Positions 17,695-27,437 of a DNA stretch of 63,224 bases are shown here, piece after piece. Position 1 is the stretch's first letter, and every line of letters begins with the position of its first letter. The stretch is from an uncultured bacterium (GTDB lineage Bacteria; Actinomycetota; Coriobacteriia; Coriobacteriales; Coriobacteriaceae): positions 1-63,224 of the forward strand of contig CAJMRN010000002.1 of assembly GCA_905215815.1 (NCBI GenBank), given 5' to 3'. Under the pieces are notes generated by a model. The model saw nothing but the letters and a program-made list of their open reading frames with translations, ran no database searches and had not been told where the DNA came from. The translations under genes were made by a program, and so were the position numbers.

Positions 17695-17735
17695 GCCGCC
17701 ACGGAGGTATCTCCCTCCTCCGTGGCGGCGCTTTT
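17695..17735 (+). terminator. Second terminator after the adhesin gene
   Basis: 13-bp perfect stem GCCGCCACGGAGG / CCTCCGTGGCGGC (17695-17707, 17717-17729) followed by GCTTTTG. Confidence 0.75.
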
Positions 17736-17756
17736 GTGCGTAGGCGAGAAGGGCTT

Positions 17757-17916
17757 GCCATGGAACCGGCCCATCTACTACGTTTAGTCCCTTACCCCCA
17801 ACCATGCCAAAAAACGCGAAAACAAAACCGCAGGTAGAACGCCTGCGGTTTTGTTCAAAACGGGGGTATGGTTGGGGATGTCGGGTCAAACGTAGTAGAT
17901 GGGCCGATTCCGTGGC
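17757..17916. repeat. Nested-palindrome element R3 (160 nt, type 2)
   Basis: Three stem tiers: an outer arm with perfect 19-bp part CGGCCCATCTACTACGTTT (17767-17785 with 17888-17906); a middle arm CCCCAACCATGCC/GGTATGGTTGGGG (17796-17808, 17865-17877); and a perfect 14-bp inner hairpin AACAAAACCGCAGG/CCTGCGGTTTTGTT (17821-17834, 17842-17855). Exactly the same length as R2. Confidence 0.9.
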
Positions 17917-18006
17917 GGGCGCCGTCAGCCGACCTCCGCGGGCGGAAGAAAACGGATCATTTTGGTTCCGCGAGGCCTGGGAGGTATCCGTGCGGGACTA
18001 TCCGAA

Positions 18007-18160
18007 CAAAACTATGTCGGTTTACTACGATGAATTCGACATTCCCGACCATGATTGCATTTTTCTAAATATCGCAAGCGTTCTACCTGCGGTTTTGCAA
18101 GCGCGCAATTTACCGTGGTCGAAGGTGGGCGATTCATCGTAGTAAACCGGCATAGTTTTG
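18007..18160. repeat. Nested-palindrome element R4 (154 nt, type 1, core reversed)
   Basis: 29-bp arms starting CAAAACTATGTCGG (18007-18035) and ending CCGGCATAGTTTTG (18132-18160), with one G-T type mismatch. The inner core is in the opposite orientation to the other copies (TCTACCTGCGGTTTT). Confidence 0.88.
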
Positions 18161-18163
18161 AGT

Positions 18164-18194
18164 TGATCCGTTGGGGACGGAGGAAAACGGATCA
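18164..18194. repeat. REP-like hairpin, TGATCCGTT stem
   Basis: TGATCCGTT (18164-18172) pairs with AACGGATCA (18186-18194) around GGGGACGGAGGAA. Second clear copy of the hairpin at 9810-9839. Confidence 0.75.
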
Positions 18195-18244
18195 TTTTTG
18201 GCTCTGTACGGCTTGCGGGGCGTCGGTATGTGACCCCACTGTTC

Positions 18245-18398
18245 CAAAACTATGTCGGTTTACGGGGCCGAATCGCGAACCCCCAACCATGCCGATAGTT
18301 GCAAGAATAAAACCGCAGGTAGATGAGCCGTCAATTTTCGAAAAAAGCAAGTATGGACGGGGTTCCTGGGTTTAGCCCCGTAAACCGGCATAGTTTTG
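18245..18398. repeat. Nested-palindrome element R5 (154 nt, type 1)
   Basis: 24-bp arms CAAAACTATGTCGGTTTAC.. (18245-18268) and its complement (18375-18398). The inner segment contains ACCCCCAACCATGCCG and AAAACCGCAGGTAGA. Compared with R1 both arms differ in step (GGTTTAC/GTAAACC here, GGATTAC/GTAATCC in R1), so pairing is conserved. Confidence 0.88.
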
Positions 18399-18458
18399 AA
18401 ATGGCATTAAAGCGGTAGCAGACATTTTGCTATGCCGGGGTGGTCGGCCGTTGGGCAA

Positions 18459-19088
18459 CTACCCTCGCAGGTAGGCGATGGCGATCTGCGTGCGGTTGCG
18501 CAGGTCCATCTTTGCCAGGATCGAGCTGATGTGGTTGCGCACGGTGCCTTCGCCCATGTAGGCGGTGGCGGCGATCTCCTTGTTGTCGAGGCCGCGGGCG
18601 ATGAGCTCGGCGACTTCGAACTCGCGGTCGGTCAGGCTGGCGAAGGCTGCGGGCCGGCGGGGCGTGCCCGCTTTGACGCCCGTTCCGTCAAAGTCGATGT
18701 CCTCGATCGCCTTGCCCTCGAGTATGCGTTTACCGTCCATGACCTGCGCCAACGCCGGCGGAATGGCGGCGACATCGGTCTTGATCAGGTAGCCGCGGGC
18801 GCCGAGCTTGAGCGCCGACACAATGTACTCGTCATCCGAGAATGTCGTCAGAAACACCACGTGCGCCGAAGGGTCGCGCTCAAGGATCTCGCGTGCCGCC
18901 GAAAGTCCGTCACGCCCCGGCATCTGAATGTCGAGCAGTGTGATATCGGGCGCGTGTTCGACATAGAGCGAAACCGCATCGTTACCGTTGGCACCGGTGC
19001 CCACCACTTCGATCTGCGGCTGGGCGCCCAGGATAATCTTGAGCGAATCGACCACCAAGCGGTCGTCGTCGACAACGATGAGCCTCAT
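18459..19088 (-). CDS. Response regulator, NarL/LuxR family
   Basis: 209 residues. Receiver domain 1-120 with acidic pocket D7-D9, phospho-acceptor D53 (LLDIQMPG) and the conserved lysine in GYLIKTD. A LuxR-type HTH occupies about 145-209 (LTDREFEVAELIARGLDNKEIA, then GTVRNHISSILAKM). It should be phosphorylated by the kinase encoded directly upstream, whose TGA overlaps this ATG (ATGA at 19085-19088). Because the pair is divergent from a DrrAB-like ABC exporter starting at 20428, it probably controls that exporter; that is inference from context. Confidence 0.93.
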   Translation of the reverse strand: MRLIVVDDDRLVVDSLKIILGAQPQIEVVGTGANGNDAVSLYVEHAPDITLLDIQMPGRDGLSAAREILERDPSAHVVFLTTFSDDEYIVSALKLGARGYLIKTDVAAIPPALAQVMDGKRILEGKAIEDIDFDGTGVKAGTPRRPAAFASLTDREFEVAELIARGLDNKEIAATAYMGEGTVRNHISSILAKMDLRNRTQIAIAYLRG

Positions 19089-20230
19089 CGGCCCTCATCT
19101 CCTTGCTGTTTGGGAACGGTGGCAAACACGCGCCAGCCGCCGGCGCTGGCACGCGAGCCGGCGGTGAAGGTGCCGCCAAGCGCCTCGATGCGCTCGCGCA
19201 TGGAGGCGAGCCCCATGCCCTCCGCGGCACCGCGGCTGCTTGCTCGGACCCCGCCCGCGCCATCGTCGGTAACGATGAGCTGGTAAAACGACGGATGCTC
19301 CATGCATCGTACGGTGACGGTCTGGGCGCAAGCGTGGCGCATGGTGTTGGAGAGCGCCTCGCGCAGGACCGCCGCAAAGCAGTTGGCGACGTTTGCGGGT
19401 GCATGCTCGGTCATAACTTCAAGCTCAATCTGCGGACCGCCGTCCGAGCGCGCGCCTTCAACAATGCGTTCGAGCTGCACGGAAAGGTCGACAGCGTTGT
19501 CGTTGAGCGCGTGGACGCTGGTGCGCACAAGCTGGAGTGCCTCGTCAACCGTGCGTTTAACGTCGGCGAAATCGGCGGCGACGCCGGGCTCGTCGGCGTG
19601 GACCACGCGCAGCGCTTCGGCCTGCAGCGAGGCGCGCGTGAGCTGGTGGCCCACATTGTCGTGGATCTCGCGCGCGATGCGGGCGCGTTCGGCGAGCGTC
19701 GCGAGCTCGACTTCGTAGTCCTGGCGATCGGCAAGATCGCGGTTGCATGCCTCGAGCGCGAGGGCTCGTTCCTGCAGCTCGTCGCGGGTACGGCGCATGC
19801 GCTGCTGCTCGCGCTCTAGCTGGGCGGTACGTAGCGATAACAAGGTGGCGGCAACCGAAAGGATGGCGGTCAGCAGGAGCGTTCGGGCGGTGAGCGCGTC
19901 GGTGCGAAGGTCCGCGACGAGCGCAAAGACAAAGGCGATGCCAATGCTCAGCACGACCCAGGCGTGCTCGCGGCGCACCCGCCGCGCAATGTCATAGAGG
20001 GCGAGAGGCGCAAACGGCACAAACGGCGGCACGAAGACGGCCGCGATGATGTAAGCGTAGCTCGCGGCCTCGCTTGTGCGGCACGTGCGATCCTTCTGCG
20101 CGAGCTCGGCCAGCGAGGTGGTAATAACGCCAAGGCAAAACGCCGCGACCAGGCGAGCGTCCACAGCAAGGCCCGTGGCGGCTGCGATACAGCACGCCAG
20201 CACGATCGATTTGTCGAAAAGCCTGTTCAT
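19085..20230 (-). CDS. Sensor histidine kinase, NarL-type (HisKA_3)
   Basis: 381 residues from the ATG at 20230; the frame stays open upstream to 20392 but that part is basic, unlike the family, and lies in the intergenic zone. About four to five membrane segments occupy residues 8-132, followed by a coiled coil (133-180). The phospho-acceptor H190 sits in RIAREIHDNVGHQL, the HisKA_3 signature. The ATPase domain has an N-box (LREALSNTMRHA) and a G-box (GMGLASMRERIEALGG). There is no extracellular sensor domain, so it probably senses through the membrane or from partner proteins, as many kinases linked to ABC exporters do. Overlaps the regulator gene by 4 nt. Confidence 0.92.
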   Translation of the reverse strand: MNRLFDKSIVLACCIAAATGLAVDARLVAAFCLGVITTSLAELAQKDRTCRTSEAASYAYIIAAVFVPPFVPFAPLALYDIARRVRREHAWVVLSIGIAFVFALVADLRTDALTARTLLLTAILSVAATLLSLRTAQLEREQQRMRRTRDELQERALALEACNRDLADRQDYEVELATLAERARIAREIHDNVGHQLTRASLQAEALRVVHADEPGVAADFADVKRTVDEALQLVRTSVHALNDNAVDLSVQLERIVEGARSDGGPQIELEVMTEHAPANVANCFAAVLREALSNTMRHACAQTVTVRCMEHPSFYQLIVTDDGAGGVRASSRGAAEGMGLASMRERIEALGGTFTAGSRASAGGWRVFATVPKQQGDEGR

Positions 20231-20427
20231 ACGGGTATTGTACGCGAAGTCGCGTGTGGTGGAGGGGCCGCCCGCGTGACCGTGACATTCCTCCCGCACG
20301 GTAAATTGGGAGCGCCGGCGGGCCACGCGGCCAAGCCCCGCATTCGTGACAAAGCTCACTGGCGCGCGCCGGCGGCTCCTGCGATGATGCAATCGTACCG
20401 GGCCGCAATCAACGGAAGGGCCGACTC

Positions 20428-21366
20428 ATGACAGACATCGTCCACGTCGAAAACCTCGTCAAGCGCTACGACGATCTTATCGCGCTCGACCACTTTAACC
20501 TGAGCATCGCCCCCGGCGAGATCTTTGGTCTGCTGGGCCCCAACGGCTCGGGCAAGACCACGTCCATCAACTGCATTCTGCAGCTGCTCGCCTACGACAA
20601 AGGCGCCATCGAGCTGTTCGGCGAGCCCATGACGCCCGCCCGCTACGACCTCAAGCGCCGCATCGGCGTGGTGCCGCAGCAGGTGGCGGTGTTTGACGAG
20701 CTTACGGTGCGCGAGAACATCGACTATTTCTGCAGCCTCTACGTCAACGACCGCAAGCGCCGTCGCGCGCTGGTCGACGAGGCCATCGACTTTGTCGGGC
20801 TGGGCGACTTTACCAAGTTCCGCCCCGGCAAACTCTCGGGTGGCCTGGCGCGCCGCCTCAACATTGCCTGCGGCATCGCGCACAAGCCCGAGCTCATCTT
20901 TTTTGACGAGCCCACGGTGGCGGTCGACCCGCAGAGCCGTAACGCCATCCTGGAGGGCATCTGCCGCCTGCGCGACGAGGGCGCCACGGTGGTGTACACC
21001 AGCCATTACATGGAGGAAGTCGAGCAGATCTGCAGCCGCATCATGATCATGGACGGCGGGCGCGTGCTGGCGCAGGGCACCAACGACGAGCTCAAGCGCA
21101 TGATTCAGATGGGCGAGCGCGTGACTGTCGAGGTCGGCGCCGTCGAGGCCGCCACAGTCGAGCGCCTGCGCGCCCTCGAGCATGTGCTCAGTGTCGGGCT
21201 GTCCGGCGGCGAGCTCGTCTGCACCTGCGAAGCGAGCCCGCACAATTTGGTCGACATCCTCGATACGCTGCGCGCCGCCGACGTGGCGCTCGGCCGAGTG
21301 TGGAGCGAGCCGCCGACTCTCAACGACGTGTTCCTCGAGATCACCGGCCGCGAGCTGCGCGACTAG
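20428..21366 (+). CDS. ABC transporter ATPase, DrrA/NatA-like
   Basis: 312 residues. Walker A GPNGSGKTT (about 37-45), Q-loop, signature LSGGLARR (about 138-145), Walker B LIFFDEPT and the switch histidine in TSHYMEE are all present. The last 90 residues form the extra C-terminal domain typical of DrrA/CcmA-type exporters. First gene of a three-gene exporter operon with two permeases. It lies divergent from the two-component system, with about 200 nt between the start codons. Likely exports a lipid, drug or peptide; the substrate is not visible from sequence. Confidence 0.93.
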   Translation: MTDIVHVENLVKRYDDLIALDHFNLSIAPGEIFGLLGPNGSGKTTSINCILQLLAYDKGAIELFGEPMTPARYDLKRRIGVVPQQVAVFDELTVRENIDYFCSLYVNDRKRRRALVDEAIDFVGLGDFTKFRPGKLSGGLARRLNIACGIAHKPELIFFDEPTVAVDPQSRNAILEGICRLRDEGATVVYTSHYMEEVEQICSRIMIMDGGRVLAQGTNDELKRMIQMGERVTVEVGAVEAATVERLRALEHVLSVGLSGGELVCTCEASPHNLVDILDTLRAADVALGRVWSEPPTLNDVFLEITGRELRD

Positions 21367-21375
21367 GGGACAGCC

Positions 21376-22563
21376 ATGTTCAACACCATTATCATTACGG
21401 TCAAGACGCTGCTGCGCCGGCCGAGCACGTGGGTTTGGGGCGCGATCTTTCCCGTCGCGCTTTCCACGATGTTCATGTTTATGTTTGCGAGCCTCAGCTC
21501 CGACGGCAAGATCGACCCGGTGCCGGTGGCCGTTGTCGCTGACGAAGCCTGGGACGCCTCGACCTTTAAGGATGTGGCGACGTCGCTTGCCAAGGAGGGC
21601 GACGACCAGCTGCTCGAGATCCACGAGTGCGACGATGCAGCCGACGCGAACCGTGCGCTTAAGGCCGGCGAGGTCGCGGGCATCTATACGGTCGACGACG
21701 CGGGCACGCCCAAGCTCACGCTGCTTTCGAGCTATGACAACTCGCGCGCCTCGTCGGTGCTCACCGACCGCAGCATTCTGGAGACGGTGGCAAGCTCGTA
21801 TACGCAAAATGCCGAGCTCATGTCCCAGATTGCCCAGGACAACCCGGCGGCGCTCGCCGACCCGGAGGCGGTTGCGCGCGCCCTGTCGCTCGAGGGCGGC
21901 ACCCGCCGCGTTAGCCTGACGCGCACCACGCCCGATGGCACGGTCATCTACTACTACGCGCTCTTTGGCCTGGTCGCGATGATGTCTGCCGAGTTTGCTG
22001 CCTTGAGCGTCGTCGATTTGCAGCCCAATCTGTCGGGCCTTGGCGCGCGCCGCTGCGTGGGCGGCCTTTCCAAGACGGCGTCGCTGGCCGGCATCTTTGT
22101 CGGCTCGTGGCTGGTCTCCTTTGCCTCGATGACGATCGCGATTGGCTATGTGCGCCTGGTCGTGGGCGTCGACTTTGGCGGGCGCGAGGGACTGTGTCTG
22201 GTGGGCGGCGCCGCTTCCGCGCTTGTCGCCACGGGCCTGGGGCTCTTTGTGGGCACGCTTCCCGTTAAGGGCGGCAAGGCGTCCAAGTCCGGCATCCTTA
22301 CGGGCTTTGCTACCACGTGCGCCCTGTTCGCCGGCCTCTACGGCGAGCCGGCGATGGCGCTTGCCGACGACGTCGCCCGCGCCTGCCCTGCCGAGTGCTG
22401 GCTCAACCCCGCCAAGCTTATCTGCGACATGTTCAACCGCCTGTATTTCTTTGAGGACCTGGGCCCCTTTGCCGTTCGCGCCGGCGCACTGGTCCTTATG
22501 GCGCTGCTGTTCGTTGCCGCCGCCACGCTGATCTTTGGAAGGAGCCGCTATGAGCACCTTTAA
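21376..22563 (+). CDS. ABC-2 type permease (first of pair)
   Basis: 395 residues with the ABC2_membrane_3 layout: one N-terminal membrane helix (about 20-40), a large extracytoplasmic domain (about 45-190) and five or six helices in the C-terminal half. It starts 9 nt after the ATPase gene and its 3' end overlaps the next permease gene by 14 nt, so the two permeases are translationally coupled and probably form a heterodimer. Confidence 0.88.
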   Translation: MFNTIIITVKTLLRRPSTWVWGAIFPVALSTMFMFMFASLSSDGKIDPVPVAVVADEAWDASTFKDVATSLAKEGDDQLLEIHECDDAADANRALKAGEVAGIYTVDDAGTPKLTLLSSYDNSRASSVLTDRSILETVASSYTQNAELMSQIAQDNPAALADPEAVARALSLEGGTRRVSLTRTTPDGTVIYYYALFGLVAMMSAEFAALSVVDLQPNLSGLGARRCVGGLSKTASLAGIFVGSWLVSFASMTIAIGYVRLVVGVDFGGREGLCLVGGAASALVATGLGLFVGTLPVKGGKASKSGILTGFATTCALFAGLYGEPAMALADDVARACPAECWLNPAKLICDMFNRLYFFEDLGPFAVRAGALVLMALLFVAAATLIFGRSRYEHL

Positions 22564-23755
22564 GACCGCGCTTCGCATGGCGCTGGCGCACCCGTTCTAC
22601 CTGCTCATCTATACGGTGTTCATCTCGCTCATGGGCGTATTCATCGCGGCATCGGTGAGCTGGAACTCGTCGCAGCTCACCGAGTACAAGCCCTACGATG
22701 CCAACGTGATTGTGGTCGACCGCGACGACAGCGACCTTTCGCGTGCGCTTACCAAGCATCTGGGTTCGCGCTTTGAGCTGGTCACGGGCGTCGGCGACGA
22801 CACCTACGACCTTGCGGACGCGCTCTCCAAGAGCAACAGCGCCAAGGGCAGCGCCGACTGCGTGTTCTTTATCCCGGAGGGGTTTGAGGGCGACCTCGTT
22901 GCGGCCGCTCGCGCGGGGGAGTCCCTGCCCAAACTCGACGTGACGTACGGCTCCGGCACCATGGCGGCGGCGCTTTCGTCTGCCGAGGCCTCGCGCTGGA
23001 TCTCGCTCGCGGGCGCTACGGCGGCACTTGAGCCCGCCGCCTCTAACGGCGACGTTGCCAAGGCCGCCGAGCATGCGGCCGCGAAGCGCGCGGAGGTCGA
23101 GATCGATCAGGTCAAGGTCGACTCGACGGCCGCCGCCACGCTCGAGTCGTATTTCAACTTTGGTGCGTACGCGATTATCTCGTCGGTCATCGTGTCGGTG
23201 GGTCTGGTGTTCTCGGGCATGAACGAGCCCGAGCGCGTGCGTCGTATGGATGCCGGTCCAATCTCCGAGCGCCGGCGCTCGCTTGCCGTGTTTGCGGCCG
23301 CCGCCGTGATCACCGTCTGCATCTGGTTTGTGTCGAGCATGATGGGCGTCGTGGGCTTTGCCGGTGCGGTCGCTGAGGTTGGCGTGGACCGTGTGTGCTT
23401 GGCGCTGGCAGCGACGTTTGCCCTGGCGTGCACGCCGCTGGCCGTTGGCTTTGCGCTGTCGAGCCTGGGTGCGCGCGAGGAGCTGCTCAACGGCGTGGGC
23501 AACTTACTCGGCATGCTCATGACGTTTTTGGGCGGCGCCTGGATGCCGCTGTCGCTCATGGGCTCGGCCGTGCAGACCGTGGCGCATTTTGTGCCGACAT
23601 ATTGGGTGAACGACGCGATCAGCAAGGCACTCGCCTCGGATTTAACGTCCACCGTGCTGGGCGACATCGCCTGCGACCTGGGCGTCACGGCACTCTTCGC
23701 CGTGGCCATCGCCGCCGCAGGCCTCGCCCTCGCACGCACCAAATCCCACGCCTAG
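22550..23755 (+). CDS. ABC-2 type permease (second of pair)
   Basis: 401 residues from the ATG at 22550, which has AAGGAG eight bases upstream inside the preceding gene. Same architecture as its neighbour: an N-terminal helix (about 20-40), an extracytoplasmic domain, then a C-terminal helical bundle (about 205-400). The two permeases share the topology and the SAEF/STV-free exporter fold but are clearly diverged. The stop codon is closely followed by a REP-like hairpin. Confidence 0.88.
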   Translation: MSTFKTALRMALAHPFYLLIYTVFISLMGVFIAASVSWNSSQLTEYKPYDANVIVVDRDDSDLSRALTKHLGSRFELVTGVGDDTYDLADALSKSNSAKGSADCVFFIPEGFEGDLVAAARAGESLPKLDVTYGSGTMAAALSSAEASRWISLAGATAALEPAASNGDVAKAAEHAAAKRAEVEIDQVKVDSTAAATLESYFNFGAYAIISSVIVSVGLVFSGMNEPERVRRMDAGPISERRRSLAVFAAAAVITVCIWFVSSMMGVVGFAGAVAEVGVDRVCLALAATFALACTPLAVGFALSSLGAREELLNGVGNLLGMLMTFLGGAWMPLSLMGSAVQTVAHFVPTYWVNDAISKALASDLTSTVLGDIACDLGVTALFAVAIAAAGLALARTKSHA

Positions 23756-23761
23756 CCACCT

Positions 23762-23788
23762 AGTCATTTAAGAACGTCCCCAATGACT
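23762..23788. repeat. REP-like hairpin, AGTCATT stem with GTCCCC loop
   Basis: AGTCATT-taagaacGTCCCC-AATGACT, 6 nt after a stop codon. An exact second copy lies at 35849-35875. Confidence 0.85.
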
Positions 23789-23871
23789 GGTCTGAAATAA
23801 ATTTCAGGCCTCGCCCCAAAATAGTTCGCTAAGATTTACTATTACGCTCATAAAGTAGTACGAGGCTAACA

Positions 23872-24597
<726 letters not shown>

Positions 24598-24605
24598 GCG
24601 GCGCC

Positions 24606-27272
24606 ATGACACCTCTCGCAAAACGTCTCCCGCGCGAGCTGCGCCGCAATATTGGCAAGTACCTGGGCATCTTTTTGCTTATGTGCGGAAGCATCGCTCT
24701 CACCTCGGGCTTTTTGCTCGCGGCGCATTCCATCGGTTGTCTTATCGACGACATGCGCGATGCGTACACGATCGAGGATGGCCGCGTGACCACCTCCTTC
24801 GAGGCCACCAAAGACCAGCTCAAGGCCGCCGAGGATGCTGCCGGCGACGTCGGCGGCGTCACGCTCTACAAGAATTTCTCTATCGATGCCATCATCAAAA
24901 AGGCGTCCGGCGACGACGGCACCAAGCGCACGCTGCGCACCTATGCGCACCGCGCTAAGGTGGACATTGCGTCCTACTGTGAGGGCAAGCAGCCCAAAGC
25001 GGATGACGAGGTGGCCATCGACCGTGTCTTTGCCACCAATAACAACCTGTCCGTGGGCGATAAAGTCGAGCTCGAGGGCCGAACCTACACCATTTGCGGC
25101 ATCATGACCCAGCCCGATAGCCAGGCGCTGTTCCTCAACAATTCGGACTTTACGGTGAACACCATCACCTATGGTGTTGCCGAGGTCACCGACGCCGGCT
25201 TTGCCGCGCTCGAGGATGCCGGCGGCGCGCCTGCCTACACCTACTCCTTCACCTTTGCCGATCGCGACCTCTCCACTGCAGACCGTACCGATGCCGAACA
25301 GGATATGGTCGAGGCGCTGACCGACACCGACGCGCGCGTGGATGACCTCATCGACGCCGATTCCAACCAGGGCATTGGCTACGCGCGCGACGACGTAGAC
25401 GGCGACTCCATGATGTGGATGACGCTGCTCGACATCATCATCGTAATCATGGCGTTTGTCTTTGTGGTCCTTACCGATGCCACCATCGAGGAGGAGAGCG
25501 CCATCATCGGCACGCTGCTCGCCAGCGGCTATCGTCGACGCGAGATCGTGCTGCACTACCTTGCGCTTCCCGCCATCGTGGGCGTGGTCGCGGCGCTTTT
25601 GGGCACTGCGCTCGGCATAGCGTTCTTTACCGAGCCCATGCGCGGCCTCTATTACGGTTCGTACAGCCTGCCGCCCTTCCAGGTGTACTGGAGCTGGGAG
25701 ATCTTTGTGAAGTGCACCGTGGTCCCCGCCGCTGCGCTCATCCTCATCACGCTGGTGGGCCTGCTTCGCAAGATGGGCAAGACGCCGCTGCAGTTTCTTC
25801 GTCACGAAGCGAGCGGCAAGTCGGGTACCAAGCGTGGTATGCAACTGCCGGAGCGCATGGGCTTTGTTTCCCGCTTCCGCCTGCGTATCTTCCTGCGCAA
25901 CCTGGGCAACTTTGCCACACTGTTCGTGGGCATTGCGTTTGCCTCGCTGCTGCTGCTCTTTGGCCTGGCGATTCTGCCCACGATGACGCACTACGCGGAC
26001 AACCTCGAGACGAGCCTGGTCGCCGAGCACCAGTACACGCTCAAGGCTCCGCTGGAGCTCGAGGGCACTGCTGAGGAGCGTGGGCAGTGGTCAGCACTCG
26101 AGCGCTTGCAGTCGGTTGACGGCGCGCTGCTTTCTGCCGCTCAGGATGCCGATGACGAGCTTGACGACGCGGCCGATACAGCGCAGGCGGCAGCCGATGC
26201 TGCGACCGCATCTCCGTCTGCCGAGAGCCTGGCCGCAGCGCAGGATGCGCTTGCCAAGGTCCAGGACAAGAAGGATGCGCTCTACGCGCGCCTTGACGAT
26301 CTTGCCGATGCCCTCGGCTGCAACCGCGATGAAGCTATCGACCTGATCGACAAAGCCTCCAAGATTGACACTGACAACGACGATATTCACCCGGTCAATA
26401 CGACCGACAACGGCGCGGGCGCAATCGCGCAGGCCGAGAAATACGCCGTTTACCAGCTGCAATACGACCGCGGCGATGGTAATGGTCAGGAGACGATTTC
26501 CGTCTACGGCATCTCGCCCGATTCGCGCTATTGGAAAGACCTCAACGTCGGCGATGGGCGCGTCGTCTTTGGCGGCGGTCTGCTCGACAAGTTTGGCTGG
26601 AGCGAGGGTCAGAAGGTCACGCTCGGCGACAAGTACGAGGGTGAGCATTATTCCCTTGAGTACGCGGGCAAGGATTGTGCCTGGGGCTCCAAGTCGGACA
26701 TGAATATCTATATGAGTATCGAAGACTTTAACGAGCTGTTCGACAACGACGCCGCCTACTTTAACGGCTATGTGAGCGACGAGAAACTCGACCTCGATGC
26801 TCGTTACTTTGCCGGCGACACCACGCCCGACGACATGCGCGCCGTGGGCGATCAGTTCATCGGCATGATGAGCAAAATGATCGGCATGATGGTCGGGCTT
26901 GCGGTGTTTATCTTCCTGCTGTTTATGTACCTGCTGACCAAGGCTGTGATCGACCATAGCGCCCGTTCGATCAGCTACATGAAAGTCTTTGGCTGTCGCG
27001 ATAGCGAGATCTCGCATCTGTACATCCGCTCGATCACACTGTGCGTGGTGGTGTCACTCGTGCTAAGCCTGCCGGTCATTATTGGCTCGCTCACGGCCAT
27101 CTTCCGCTCGATGCTCCTCGCCTACAACGGCAATATCGAGATCTACGTGCCCGCTTGGTCCATGGCGGCGTGCGTGGGCATTGGCTTTGCGACCTACCTG
27201 GTCGTGGCGCTGCTACACACGCGTTCTATCAAACGTGTGGGCCTGGCCGAAGCCCTCAAAGTCCAAGAGTAG
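24606..27272 (+). CDS. FtsX/MacB-type ABC permease, two-repeat form with coiled-coil insert
   Basis: 888 residues from the ATG at 24606. One N-terminal membrane helix (about 18-40) is followed by an extracytoplasmic domain, a three-helix FtsX unit (about 272-400), a second helix (about 420-445), a second extracytoplasmic domain, and a final FtsX unit (about 755-885). The second outer domain contains an Ala/Asp-rich helical insert (about 505-590) predicted to form a coiled coil, as in FtsX-family permeases that contact other envelope proteins. With the preceding ATPase it forms a complete exporter. Confidence 0.9.
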   Translation: MTPLAKRLPRELRRNIGKYLGIFLLMCGSIALTSGFLLAAHSIGCLIDDMRDAYTIEDGRVTTSFEATKDQLKAAEDAAGDVGGVTLYKNFSIDAIIKKASGDDGTKRTLRTYAHRAKVDIASYCEGKQPKADDEVAIDRVFATNNNLSVGDKVELEGRTYTICGIMTQPDSQALFLNNSDFTVNTITYGVAEVTDAGFAALEDAGGAPAYTYSFTFADRDLSTADRTDAEQDMVEALTDTDARVDDLIDADSNQGIGYARDDVDGDSMMWMTLLDIIIVIMAFVFVVLTDATIEEESAIIGTLLASGYRRREIVLHYLALPAIVGVVAALLGTALGIAFFTEPMRGLYYGSYSLPPFQVYWSWEIFVKCTVVPAAALILITLVGLLRKMGKTPLQFLRHEASGKSGTKRGMQLPERMGFVSRFRLRIFLRNLGNFATLFVGIAFASLLLLFGLAILPTMTHYADNLETSLVAEHQYTLKAPLELEGTAEERGQWSALERLQSVDGALLSAAQDADDELDDAADTAQAAADAATASPSAESLAAAQDALAKVQDKKDALYARLDDLADALGCNRDEAIDLIDKASKIDTDNDDIHPVNTTDNGAGAIAQAEKYAVYQLQYDRGDGNGQETISVYGISPDSRYWKDLNVGDGRVVFGGGLLDKFGWSEGQKVTLGDKYEGEHYSLEYAGKDCAWGSKSDMNIYMSIEDFNELFDNDAAYFNGYVSDEKLDLDARYFAGDTTPDDMRAVGDQFIGMMSKMIGMMVGLAVFIFLLFMYLLTKAVIDHSARSISYMKVFGCRDSEISHLYIRSITLCVVVSLVLSLPVIIGSLTAIFRSMLLAYNGNIEIYVPAWSMAACVGIGFATYLVVALLHTRSIKRVGLAEALKVQE

Positions 27273-27352
27273 TCATCGGGGACGTTCCTAAAAGACTAGT
27301 CGCTGGGGACATTCTTTCGCCGCCCGGCAGGAAAGGGACGTCCCCAACGACT
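27271..27352. repeat. Pair of REP-like hairpins with GGGGAC cores
   Basis: Abuts the permease stop codon. First unit AGTC..GGGGACGTTCC..GACT (27271-27297). Second unit has arms AGTCGCTGGGGAC (27298-27310) and GTCCCCAACGACT (27340-27352), one mismatch. Same family as 23762 and 35849. Confidence 0.8.
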
Positions 27353-27437
27353 AGGTTTCGCGCTTGACTTTGACCCTACTTCAACGGGTACCATCCTCTT
27401 ATGTCTGTAACGCCATATAGACCGAGGGGATAGATCT

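Noticed and set aside
20231..20392. N-terminal extension of the histidine kinase gene
   Set aside because: The extension is Arg-rich, lacks a ribosome site and precedes a good ATG at the start of the membrane domain.
20356..22578. 740-codon antisense frame over the ABC exporter genes
   Set aside because: Composition is His/Arg/Gly-rich without any domain; the plus-strand genes are unambiguous.
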